From: Thiotrichaceae bacterium
GTDB lineage: Bacteria; Pseudomonadota; Gammaproteobacteria; Beggiatoales; Beggiatoaceae
Assembly (NCBI GenBank): GCA_011391085.1
Contig: JAABRD010000008.1
Location: 62,001-126,000 of the forward strand
DNA length: 64,000 nucleotides
Reading direction: 5' to 3'
Shown: piece by piece, positions 8,651-17,123 of the stretch
Position numbering within the stretch: the stretch's first letter is position 1
Layout of the letters: every line of letters starts with the position of its first letter
Made by a program: the position numbers and the translations under genes
The notes under the pieces: model-generated
Database searches by the model: none
Told to the model about the DNA's origin: nothing
Seen by the model: the letters and a program-made list of their open reading frames with translations, nothing else

Positions 8651-8703
8651 ATCCAAAGCGCAGCTTTGTCCGTGACTTGGCAAAGCGACGCTTTGGACTC
8701 CTG
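8651..8703. repeat. ATCCAAAGCGCAGCTTTG hairpin (family E)
   Basis: Imperfect palindrome of the CAGGAGTCCAAAGC family just after the preceding stop codon, with arms ATCCAAAGCG and CGCTTTGGACTCCTGG around a variable centre. Confidence 0.65.
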
Positions 8704-8737
8704 GAAAGGTATAATTAATTCTGGAAATGTGTTAATC

Positions 8738-9079
8738 ATAGTAATATTCTCCCAAACTGGTGCGATTCCCTTCTTACGTGCAATAAGAATTATTGCCACC
8801 TGCGAAGCGTCGCAACGGCGCAATATAGTAATATTCCTTTAAATCTGTACGATTTCCTCTGGAGCGCAATAAGAATTATTGCGCCCGCGTAGCGTCGGCG
8901 CGAAGCGCAAGAATTTGGAGGACGTTTCAGAGGGAATGGTACAAGTTTGGAAGACTCTCTTGCGCTTCGAGCCGCAGGGGGCGCAATAATTCTTATTGCG
9001 CTCCAGAGGATGTGCAACGGCGCAATAATTCTTATTGCGCTCCAGAGGATGTGTACAAATTTATAGAAATATTACTATA
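8738..9079. mobile_element. composite of family B elements (TATAGTAATATT ends, GCAATAATTCTTATTGC cores)
   Basis: A partial left end ATAGTAATATTCT at 8738 is followed by a full left end TATAGTAATATTCC at 8824 and a right end AATATTACTATA finishing at 9079. Between them are several copies of the 18-bp palindrome CGCAATAAGAATTATTGCGC, some duplicated. It fills most of the 480-bp gap before the receptor gene, which starts 34 bp after the right end. Confidence 0.7.
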
Positions 9080-9112
9080 ATTGAAATTATAACTCCTACA
9101 GATAATAACCAA

Positions 9113-11125
9113 ATGGCTAACAAACCTTTACTTTTTCGTATCACTACCATTTTGAACACATTCTTGCTACTCGGCCTTCAACCACTCACCACGGTTCAAA
9201 GTGAACCACTTCGAGTCTCCGAAGCCGAGAAAGAGATAGTCGAATCATTGATGGCTATGGACCTAGAAGAATTAATGAATGTGGACGTCATCAGTGCCTC
9301 CAAAACCACCCAAAAAACCTCGGAAGCCCCTTCCTCTATGACGGTGTTTAGTCGACAAGAACTCATTGCGATGGGGATTACTTCGGTTGAAGAACTTTTG
9401 AATTTCGTGCCTGGTTTTCAAGCCACTCGTGAAATGATTTACAATCAAGGATACCGCGTGGTCAGCCGTGGTCAAAGTACCCCACAAACATCTTACAACG
9501 TGTTGTTTATGATAGACGGACAACGTCTCAACACCGATTTCACCGGCGGGGCTTTGGCCACCAACCACTTTCTCACTCTGGCAAACGTCAAACAAGTCGA
9601 AGTGATTCGCGGACCAGGTTCTGCACTCTATGGCACCAGTGCTTTTACCGGTGTGGTCAACATCATCACGACCACCGATAGTAATAACGCTTTCGCCAGT
9701 GGCGGCAATCTCAATAGCCAAGAATTTTACACTAATTTGTCTCACTTGGGAAAAAATTGGCAAACTTCGTTGTTTGCCCGGTATTTTCATGACGATGGCC
9801 AAACTTATGGATCCGGCTATTTGCCCAGTGATCCGTATGCCACGCAGGCCCATGACCCACGTTGGGGAACCGAGGTACGTCTCAATCTGGCCTGGAATAA
9901 ACAAGTGTCGTTGAATTTTCAACATAAGGAACGTCGATTCGAAGATTTTTTAGGTGGTCGCAACCTTTCTCTTGAGGGCACCAATTTTTTTGACAGTGAA
10001 CAGGATATGGTCGCGCTTAAATATCATTTGCTGGACACTGAACAAGGAAAAATGACGTTGTATGGCCAACATTTAAGGGTGACAATGGAAAACGCGAGTG
10101 GCTATCTGGTGAAAAATACGACGGCCCGGGAACTCACTTTTTCAGAAGAACACGAATGGCTATTTGGCATCGATGGCTATTATCAATTAAACCCACACCA
10201 TGATTTATCGGTTGGGGTAGAATGGCGTCAGCCAGAGTTGACGAATCGCTATCTGGTCAATACTGACTTTGTCACCGGTGACGTGATTAGCCGGCTTGGT
10301 TACGCAACTAGGAAACGCAACGTGTTGGGCTTGTATGTACAAGAACAATATCATTTCAGTGACGCTTTAGAAGCAACGTTAGGGGTTCGCTATGACCGCT
10401 ATTCAGATTTTGGGAATACCACGAATCCCCGATTAGCCTTGGTGTACACCATGACTCCAGAAACCAAGTTTAAACTGATGTACGGCCAAGCCTTTCGGGC
10501 CCCCTCTTATGTTCAATTAGGGGTCGGCGGGTTCGGCAATCCTAACTTGAGACCAGAAACAGTGAAAACTGCTGAATTGGCTTGGACCCAGCAATACGCA
10601 ACGGTGCAAACGACGCTAACTCATTTTTGGAGTAGAACGGAGGATCGGATAGACACTGTGCTAAAACCAGGGACAGGACGAGTTTTTGCCAATCTTTCCA
10701 ACTTAGACACCGCCGGTTGGGAATTGGAAACATCGTTTAAACGAGATAATCTGTTTCTACGATTGGCTTACACGTATCTGACCAAAACCATTGAAAATCC
10801 GCAAAATGTGTCTAACCAGATGTTTTCAGCCATCGCGAATTATCAATATGGTAACTGGAATGTTAACCTCAACGGTTATTACCATGACGAGATGGAACAG
10901 GATATTGTTGCACCGAAGGGAGGCTTTACGATGTTCACGATGGCTGATTATTGGGTATGGAACAGTGCCTTACGCTATAATTGGAACAAACATTTGACCT
11001 TCGTAGGGCGCATCCAAAATTTGGCAGATGACGAGTTTGCCAGTCCAACCAAGTCGACCAATTTTGTCATTGGCTTACCCAATCGGGGGCGTACTTATTC
11101 TTTGGGGGTGGAAGTGCAATTTTAA
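9113..11125 (+). CDS. TonB-dependent outer-membrane receptor
   Basis: 670 residues from ATG 9113; codons upstream lie within the repeat. A hydrophobic N-terminal segment (ITTILNTFLLLGLQPLTTV) is a likely signal sequence. The plug domain follows: VDVISASKTTQKTSEAPSSMTVFSRQEL, then DGQRLN and the signature VEVIRGPGSALYGTSAFTGVVNIIT. The remainder is aromatic-rich beta-barrel with the YGQAFRAPSY and ELAWTQQY strands and a C-terminal phenylalanine (VEVQF), as expected for outer-membrane assembly. The plug resembles receptors for cobalamin, colicin or iron complexes, but the substrate cannot be told. No TonB-ExbBD or transport genes are adjacent. Confidence 0.92.
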   Translation: MANKPLLFRITTILNTFLLLGLQPLTTVQSEPLRVSEAEKEIVESLMAMDLEELMNVDVISASKTTQKTSEAPSSMTVFSRQELIAMGITSVEELLNFVPGFQATREMIYNQGYRVVSRGQSTPQTSYNVLFMIDGQRLNTDFTGGALATNHFLTLANVKQVEVIRGPGSALYGTSAFTGVVNIITTTDSNNAFASGGNLNSQEFYTNLSHLGKNWQTSLFARYFHDDGQTYGSGYLPSDPYATQAHDPRWGTEVRLNLAWNKQVSLNFQHKERRFEDFLGGRNLSLEGTNFFDSEQDMVALKYHLLDTEQGKMTLYGQHLRVTMENASGYLVKNTTARELTFSEEHEWLFGIDGYYQLNPHHDLSVGVEWRQPELTNRYLVNTDFVTGDVISRLGYATRKRNVLGLYVQEQYHFSDALEATLGVRYDRYSDFGNTTNPRLALVYTMTPETKFKLMYGQAFRAPSYVQLGVGGFGNPNLRPETVKTAELAWTQQYATVQTTLTHFWSRTEDRIDTVLKPGTGRVFANLSNLDTAGWELETSFKRDNLFLRLAYTYLTKTIENPQNVSNQMFSAIANYQYGNWNVNLNGYYHDEMEQDIVAPKGGFTMFTMADYWVWNSALRYNWNKHLTFVGRIQNLADDEFASPTKSTNFVIGLPNRGRTYSLGVEVQF

Positions 11126-11136
11126 GAGTGAGGATG

Positions 11137-11425
11137 GAAACCGCGCTGGTGGACTAGAAGCGGAAGCTGGAGGCAACACTGGTGGACTAGAGGCGAAAGC
11201 CGGTAGCAGTTCTCCGTCATTTGATTATGTTCCACTCCCCCACCGGCTAAAGCCTCTAGTCCACCGGTATCTCCCACCAGCTAAAGCCTCAATACCATTA
11301 AATTAAGCACCATGAGTAGGGTGCGTGCCCACGCACCGATTAGATGTGGTGCGGTTACTAAAATGGTGCGTAGGACGCACCCTACCTTAACTTAATGGCA
11401 TGGAGGCGTAAGCCTCTAGTCCACC
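11137..11425. repeat. family G and H palindromes between convergent genes
   Basis: Contains GGTGGACTAGAGGCGAAAGCCGG with its inverted partner near 11243-11265, then a nested inverted repeat GTAGGGTGCGTGCCCACGCACC / GGTGCGTAGGACGCACCCTAC (11316-11390) bounded by CCATTAAATTAAG and CTTAACTTAATGGCAT. Nothing else is visible in the gap. Confidence 0.7.
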
Positions 11426-11439
11426 AGTGCAACCCTAAA

Positions 11440-12966
11440 TCATACCTTTAATTCCGCTTGTTCTCCCCCCTTGCCGATCACTTCAGCACTCTTAAAGGTA
11501 ACATTCTCCTTTGGCAATTTTAACTGTTGGCCCGCGAAAAATTCTTGCAACGTCAAGATTTGCAACTTGGGGTAATGATGATTGCCGACTTTATGATAAC
11601 CTTGTTTAGCAATCGTTTCCAACATAGGACGAGTCGGTTCGGCACGAGTCAGAAAGACACCCAATTCACATTTGTGTTTGACCATCGCCCCCAATAACGC
11701 ATCAATATCTTTGGATTGAACCTTTTGCCCCCCTTTCACCTGAAAAGCTGCGTTCAGCTTGTCCGCTTTGGAAATGGCATAGACCGCAATTCCGTCGATA
11801 CCCTTATCGGCACCTTTCTTGCCAAACATTGTTGAGAAGGCGCCAAACTCCATGATCCACCAATCTTGAAACGCAAAGGCATTCTGTTCCCAAAGTTTTA
11901 CCGCACTATTCTCATCAGTAGGAATCCCGCGGATTTCAAATCTGGCCAAATCTCCTTGATAAGTTCCTTGCAACCGATGTTTGATGAGAGAAATGGCAAA
12001 GGGAGAAATATCGATCCCCAGCCACCGGCGCCGCAATCCTTCCGCCACGTCAACCGTGGTGCCACAACCACAGAAGGCATCTAACACCAAATCACCTTCG
12101 TTGGAACTAGCTTGGATGATGCGTTCTAGTAGAGTTTTGGGTTTTTGGGTGGGGTAGCCGAGACGTTCTTTAGCCACGGGGTTGATCATATTTATATCCG
12201 ACCAAATATCATCAACCAACGTGATCCCCTTGCTGTCCTCTAAATACTGTTTATAGGAGTACCTCGCCCCCTTCTTAGTGGGTTCAATTAAACGTCCTGC
12301 TTCCTTTAACCGTTCAAAGGTCTCTTGACTATAAGTCTTTAAGAGGGTTTTCCGGTAATATCCGCGTTCATCATGCCATTTGAACCTTTTTAGATATTCC
12401 TCAGAATAGGAAGTCGAGGGAGGATTCCAGATATTATCCTCTCTCTTGGAATAAAACAGAATAACGTCATGGTTGCGGGGCAGTTGTTTTGCCCTTGATT
12501 TGCTACTACCGTTGAATGGAGTTCTCTTCCAGGTAATCTCATTCCGAAAATTCCTAACCCCAAACACTGCATCACACCCCGTCTTCAAGTAATGACTCGC
12601 CGTCGGGTCACAATGTAAATAAAAACTCCCCGTCGGTTTTAAAACTCGATGCAATTCCAGAATCCGCAACGTCATCATCACCAAGTACGGAAACACCTGT
12701 GGCGCAATATCCTGATAAGCGCGTAAGAGATGATACAAATGTTCATTCTGTAGCGTATCTAACTGTTGCATGGAATCATTGACATTTTTCAATGACCAGG
12801 TGTCCTCAAAAGCCAGACGTTGTACTTGAATCTCTTTATCATGAAAGAACACATTGTAATTGCGCTTCGAGTTAAAGGGAGGGTCAATATAGACTAAATC
12901 GACAGACTCGTCTTTTACATAATCTTGTAAGACGTTTAAGCAGTCACCTAGATAGAGATAGTTCAT
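11440..12966 (-). CDS. DNA methyltransferase fused to a PD-(D/E)XK nuclease-like domain
   Basis: 508 residues from ATG 12966, chosen because GAGG lies nine bases upstream; an in-frame TTG (13014) would add 16 residues. The N-terminal region has the amino-methyltransferase motif DPPF at residues 28-31 (VDLVYIDPPFNSKRNY) and, later, the SAM-binding motif VLDAFCGCGTTVDVAEGL, so the order IV-then-I is that of beta-class N4/N6 DNA methylases. The last 150 residues (GADKGIDGIAVY, AAFQVKGG, DIDALLGAM) match the restriction-endonuclease core of Mrr-like proteins (D...QVK). It is probably a self-contained restriction-modification enzyme. No specificity gene is adjacent. Confidence 0.85.
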   Translation of the reverse strand: MNYLYLGDCLNVLQDYVKDESVDLVYIDPPFNSKRNYNVFFHDKEIQVQRLAFEDTWSLKNVNDSMQQLDTLQNEHLYHLLRAYQDIAPQVFPYLVMMTLRILELHRVLKPTGSFYLHCDPTASHYLKTGCDAVFGVRNFRNEITWKRTPFNGSSKSRAKQLPRNHDVILFYSKREDNIWNPPSTSYSEEYLKRFKWHDERGYYRKTLLKTYSQETFERLKEAGRLIEPTKKGARYSYKQYLEDSKGITLVDDIWSDINMINPVAKERLGYPTQKPKTLLERIIQASSNEGDLVLDAFCGCGTTVDVAEGLRRRWLGIDISPFAISLIKHRLQGTYQGDLARFEIRGIPTDENSAVKLWEQNAFAFQDWWIMEFGAFSTMFGKKGADKGIDGIAVYAISKADKLNAAFQVKGGQKVQSKDIDALLGAMVKHKCELGVFLTRAEPTRPMLETIAKQGYHKVGNHHYPKLQILTLQEFFAGQQLKLPKENVTFKSAEVIGKGGEQAELKV

Positions 12967-12998
12967 GTTGGTTAACCTCATTGATGGTATCAAAGCCA

Positions 12999-13053
12999 GA
13001 AGTCCAAGGTGCAATTTTGTCGACGACCTGGCAAAACTATGCGTTGGACTCTG
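12999..13053. repeat. GAAGTCCAAGGTGC hairpin (family E, diverged)
   Basis: Imperfect inverted repeat GAAGTCCAAGG...GTTGGACTCTGG between the HEPN remnant and the methylase. A decayed family E copy. Confidence 0.5.
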
Positions 13054-13063
13054 GAATTATATA

Positions 13064-13309
13064 TCAAGATTTCTTTGGTGACCATAACTTGAACAATTCA
13101 TTTACCAGTTCCTGAAGTTGCCTTACCGCTTCGCTGAGTTCAGCCGTTTGAAAGCCATGAACCAGATGATTCCTGACGTTTAGCAGAGATTTTGCATTAT
13201 CAAACTGTTCTATAGAGAGTTCACCTTGTGAATACAAATGGTTAATCAAAGAGGGGGTTGGAAATCGTTCGATAGGAAGAGTAATTAGAAACTTCTTCAA
13301 ATACCGCAT
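13064..13309 (-). CDS. HEPN-like small protein, probably frameshifted at its 5' end
   Basis: 81 residues containing the motif RNHLVHG, an R-x4-H signature of HEPN domains (RNase or toxin-associated helical domains). Annotated here from ATG 13309, which has no ribosome-binding site. A better start, ATG 13334 preceded by AATGAGGTTATT, opens the neighbouring frame (MKTENLALNAVFEEVSN...) and stops after 30 codons at 13242. The two frames overlap over 68 bases, so a single frameshift would join them. The gene lies directly upstream of the methylase on the same strand and may have belonged to the same restriction or toxin cassette. Confidence 0.5.
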   Translation of the reverse strand: MRYLKKFLITLPIERFPTPSLINHLYSQGELSIEQFDNAKSLLNVRNHLVHGFQTAELSEAVRQLQELVNELFKLWSPKKS

Positions 13310-13334
13310 TTAAGGCCAAGTTTTCTGTTTTCAT

Positions 13335-13685
13335 AATAACCTCATTAAGTTTATTGAACACGCAATGTTTTTCTAAAAATTACAAATTTTCAAGAATCAC
13401 TAAGGATAAGACCGCACCAACAGGTTTATCCTCATCTGTATCTGTTAACAGTTTCTTGATAAAAAAACATTACTTGTGCAACACGACTCCTAAATAAGGT
13501 CGCTACGGTAAAATGTTATCGCGAGTGTTTATCTCCTCTTAAATAGGTAGAAAAGAAAAAAACACCAAACCAAAAACTTCATGATAGCAACATCAAAATT
13601 TCTGGTCCAGTGTCGTGAAAACCAAACAAAGAAACTCAGTTTTTGGGAAAAAACTGAGTTTCTAATAGAGTCTCCTGTCCCTATC
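13335..13685. other. gene-free region with one hairpin
   Basis: About 350 bp without a convincing reading frame. The only structure is a hairpin at 13630-13663, AGAAACTCAGTTTTT with its complement AAAAACTGAGTTTCT, placed 23 bp beyond the groEL stop codon; reading out of groEL it could serve as terminator. It is a copy of family K (also at 28077, 28794, 32733, 40868, 43208, 44407, 47531). Confidence 0.6.
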
Positions 13686-15329
<1,644 letters not shown>

Positions 15330-15368
15330 TTAAAAAAAACGCTACGAGAATCTGGAAAGTCCAGACAG

Positions 15369-15656
15369 TTATTCGATAACACCCATGATGTCTTCTTCAC
15401 GCATGATGACATACTCTTGACCGTCGATTTTCACTTCGGTGCCAGAGTATTTGCCAAACAACACGATGTCGTTGACTTTGACATCCAAGGCGCGGACTTG
15501 ACCATTTTCCAGAATCTTGCCCTTGCCAACCGCTGCCACTTTGCCGCGAATAGGCTTTTCTGTGGCAGAGTCTGGAATCACGATACCACCTGGGGTTTTT
15601 CTTTCTTCTTCAACACGTTTGATAACAACACGGTCATGTAAAGGACGAATTTGCAT
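15369..15656 (-). CDS. groS: co-chaperonin GroES
   Basis: 95 residues from ATG 15656, preceded by GGGAG at a good distance; the longer open frame adds seven unlikely residues. The sequence [14 protein letters not shown], the mobile loop around [14 protein letters not shown] and the roof and C-terminal [17 protein letters not shown] are canonical. GroES caps the GroEL ring. First gene of the groES-groEL operon. Confidence 0.98.
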   Translation of the reverse strand: MQIRPLHDRVVIKRVEEERKTPGGIVIPDSATEKPIRGKVAAVGKGKILENGQVRALDVKVNDIVLFGKYSGTEVKIDGQEYVIMREEDIMGVIE

Positions 15657-15781
15657 ATTTTGTCTCCCTATTAACAAACAACGAGGTCTAACGATTACGT
15701 TAAGATGAGTTAGCCAATGTCAGAATATTCAGTTGCTGACATTCAAGCGCAATAAATTCAGTACCATTTGTATAAAATCTA

Positions 15782-15821
15782 TTAGCACTCTACTCTACTT
15801 GCTGCTAATAAATAAGGTCAA
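15782..15821 (-). promoter_or_regulatory. CIRCE-like operator overlapping the groES promoter
   Basis: On the plus strand 15782-15808 reads TTAGCACTC, nine bases, then TGCTGCTAA. CIRCE, the HrcA repressor site, is TTAGCACTC-N9-GAGTGCTAA: the left half is perfect, the spacer exact, and six of nine bases of the right half agree. On the minus strand a candidate -35 TTGACC (15821-15816) is followed 18 bp later by TAGAGT, so the operator would overlap the -10. It lies about 126 bp before the groES start. HrcA control is inferred; hrcA is not in the window. Confidence 0.65.
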
Positions 15822-15958
15822 CAGGAAATGATCTCAAGGGCACCCGAAGATTTTTTTATTGTCAAAAATGATTTACCAAATTTTATGGGATTTACTCAGA
15901 AAAAGGAATATCTTTTGCATCTATACTGTGTTGGATACTAAAAACCAAGGGTAAATTT

Positions 15959-16255
15959 ATGAAATCACTTAAATATTGCATACTTATCTGTTTATTATTC
16001 CTTAGCAACTTGCCAGCACATGCCGCAGAAGCCACTTCTTACAGGGGGGTCATCGGGTGGTTTGATAACGGCCGCGGATTTGGATTTATTACGCCCAGCG
16101 GCGGAATCACTGGAAATGTTTTTGTACATTTCAGTGCTATCCTTACTGCGAAAAAGGATGACGCTAAAATCTTGACGGAAGGGCAACCAGTGCTATTTCA
16201 GTTTAGAGTCGTTGAAGGACAAAAAAGGGCGATTTGGGTTAAAGTGATAAATTAG
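15959..16255 (+). CDS. cold-shock-domain protein with a signal peptide
   Basis: 98 residues. The N-terminus MKSLKYCILICLLFLSNLPAHA is a classical Sec signal peptide with an AHA cleavage site. The rest is one cold-shock domain: RGVIGWFDNGRGFGFITP contains the RNP1 motif, and NVFVHFSAI the RNP2 motif, with a normal C-terminal strand (AIWVKVIN). Cold-shock domains bind single-stranded nucleic acid and are normally cytoplasmic; here export to the periplasm is predicted. The first base of the gene is preceded by AAACCAAGGGTAAATTT, a usable ribosome site. Single gene between groES and rnpB. Confidence 0.85.
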   Translation: MKSLKYCILICLLFLSNLPAHAAEATSYRGVIGWFDNGRGFGFITPSGGITGNVFVHFSAILTAKKDDAKILTEGQPVLFQFRVVEGQKRAIWVKVIN

Positions 16256-16523
16256 TGATTCCACACAACCCAGCCGCCGTTGTCAAGTCAGAATAGTTTT
16301 GAATATACCTTAGTGTCAAGATAAAAACAGACCAAGAAAACATTTTATCTTAATATATAGTGGTAGGATAAGGTATAATCAATGGAATTATTTAGCAAAA
16401 ATTCAGATACTTCACACCTTGAAAACGCTTATTAAAATAACGCGCTATTCCAAACATATAGTAATATTCCTATAAACTTGTACGTACCCTCTGGAACGCA
16501 ATAAGAATTATTGCGAAAAAGAA
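16256..16523. other. gene-free spacer with a family B half element
   Basis: No reading frame of note. From 16457 a left end TATAGTAATATTCC and the palindrome CGCAATAAGAATTATTGCG are visible, but the matching right end is missing. It abuts the 3' end of rnpB. Confidence 0.55.
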
Positions 16524-16917
16524 GGAAGTTAGTCCATAAGCCGGATTCTGTTCATCCATTCTTGATAAGAACGGATGTGACTGCCATTCATCTAGGATGT
16601 TTGTCACCAAACACCTCCAGCGACTTACCCAGGAACGATGCGGACCACATCTGTTTCAGTCACCTTAAAAATCACAGTACACTCAAACGGTTCCTCTATT
16701 TAGTCTTGCACCAGGTGGGGTTTACCATGCCCCCTATGTTGCCATCGAGGCGGTGAGCTCTTACCTCGCCTTTTCACCCTTACTTGTTTGTCACAAGCGG
16801 TATTTTTTCTGTGGCACTTTCCGTAGGTTTACACCCCCCAGGCGTTACCTGGCACCCTGTCCTATGGTGTCCGGACTTTCCTCTACTGTGACGTAGCGAC
16901 AGTCTTGACTAACTTCC
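16524..16917 (-). ncRNA. rnpB: RNase P RNA (type A)
   Basis: Read on the minus strand, the RNA begins GGAAGTTAGTC and ends with the pairing GGACTAACTTCC, giving the terminal P1 helix. The conserved core is present: GAGGAAAGTCCGGACACC near the 5' side (P4 strand), GGTAACGCCTGGGGGG, CCTACGGAAAGTGCCACAGA, and near the 3' end GAACAGAATCCGGCTTATGG (second P4 strand). About 394 nt, within the range for bacterial type A. It is the ribozyme that matures tRNA 5' ends with RnpA. End positions are set from the helix and may be off by a few bases. Confidence 0.95.
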
Positions 16918-16925
16918 TAAACCAC

Positions 16926-16954
16926 AGTATAGAACAGTGGAAAGAAAATGTCTA
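16926..16954 (-). promoter_or_regulatory. sigma-70 type promoter of rnpB
   Basis: On the minus strand: -35 TAGACA (16954-16949), a 17-bp spacer, and -10 TATACT (16931-16926), eight bases before the predicted RNA 5' end. Five of six and five of six matches to consensus. Confidence 0.75.
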
Positions 16955-16991
16955 GTTTTTTTTATTCCTTTATTATATAAAGGTAATAATT

Positions 16992-17104
16992 CAGGAGTCC
17001 AAAGCGTAGCTTTGTCCGGGTCACGCACAAAGCTACGCTTTGAACTCCTGGAGTTGCTACGCTTTGAACTCCTGGAGTTGCTACGCTTTGAACTCCTGGA
17101 GTTG
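16992..17104. repeat. tandem CAGGAGTCCAAAGCGTAGC palindromes (family E)
   Basis: One full inverted repeat (CAGGAGTCCAAAGCGTAGC ... GCTACGCTTTGAACTCCTG) followed by two additional 27-bp copies of the right arm, GAGTTGCTACGCTTTGAACT. It lies between rnpB and the 3' end of the acetyltransferase gene. Confidence 0.8.
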
Positions 17105-17123
17105 AGTGATTCCTGGTTTCCTT

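Noticed and set aside
16511-16756. 81-codon open frame within the RNase P region
   Set aside because: It is antisense to rnpB, whose conserved core and terminal helix are clear.
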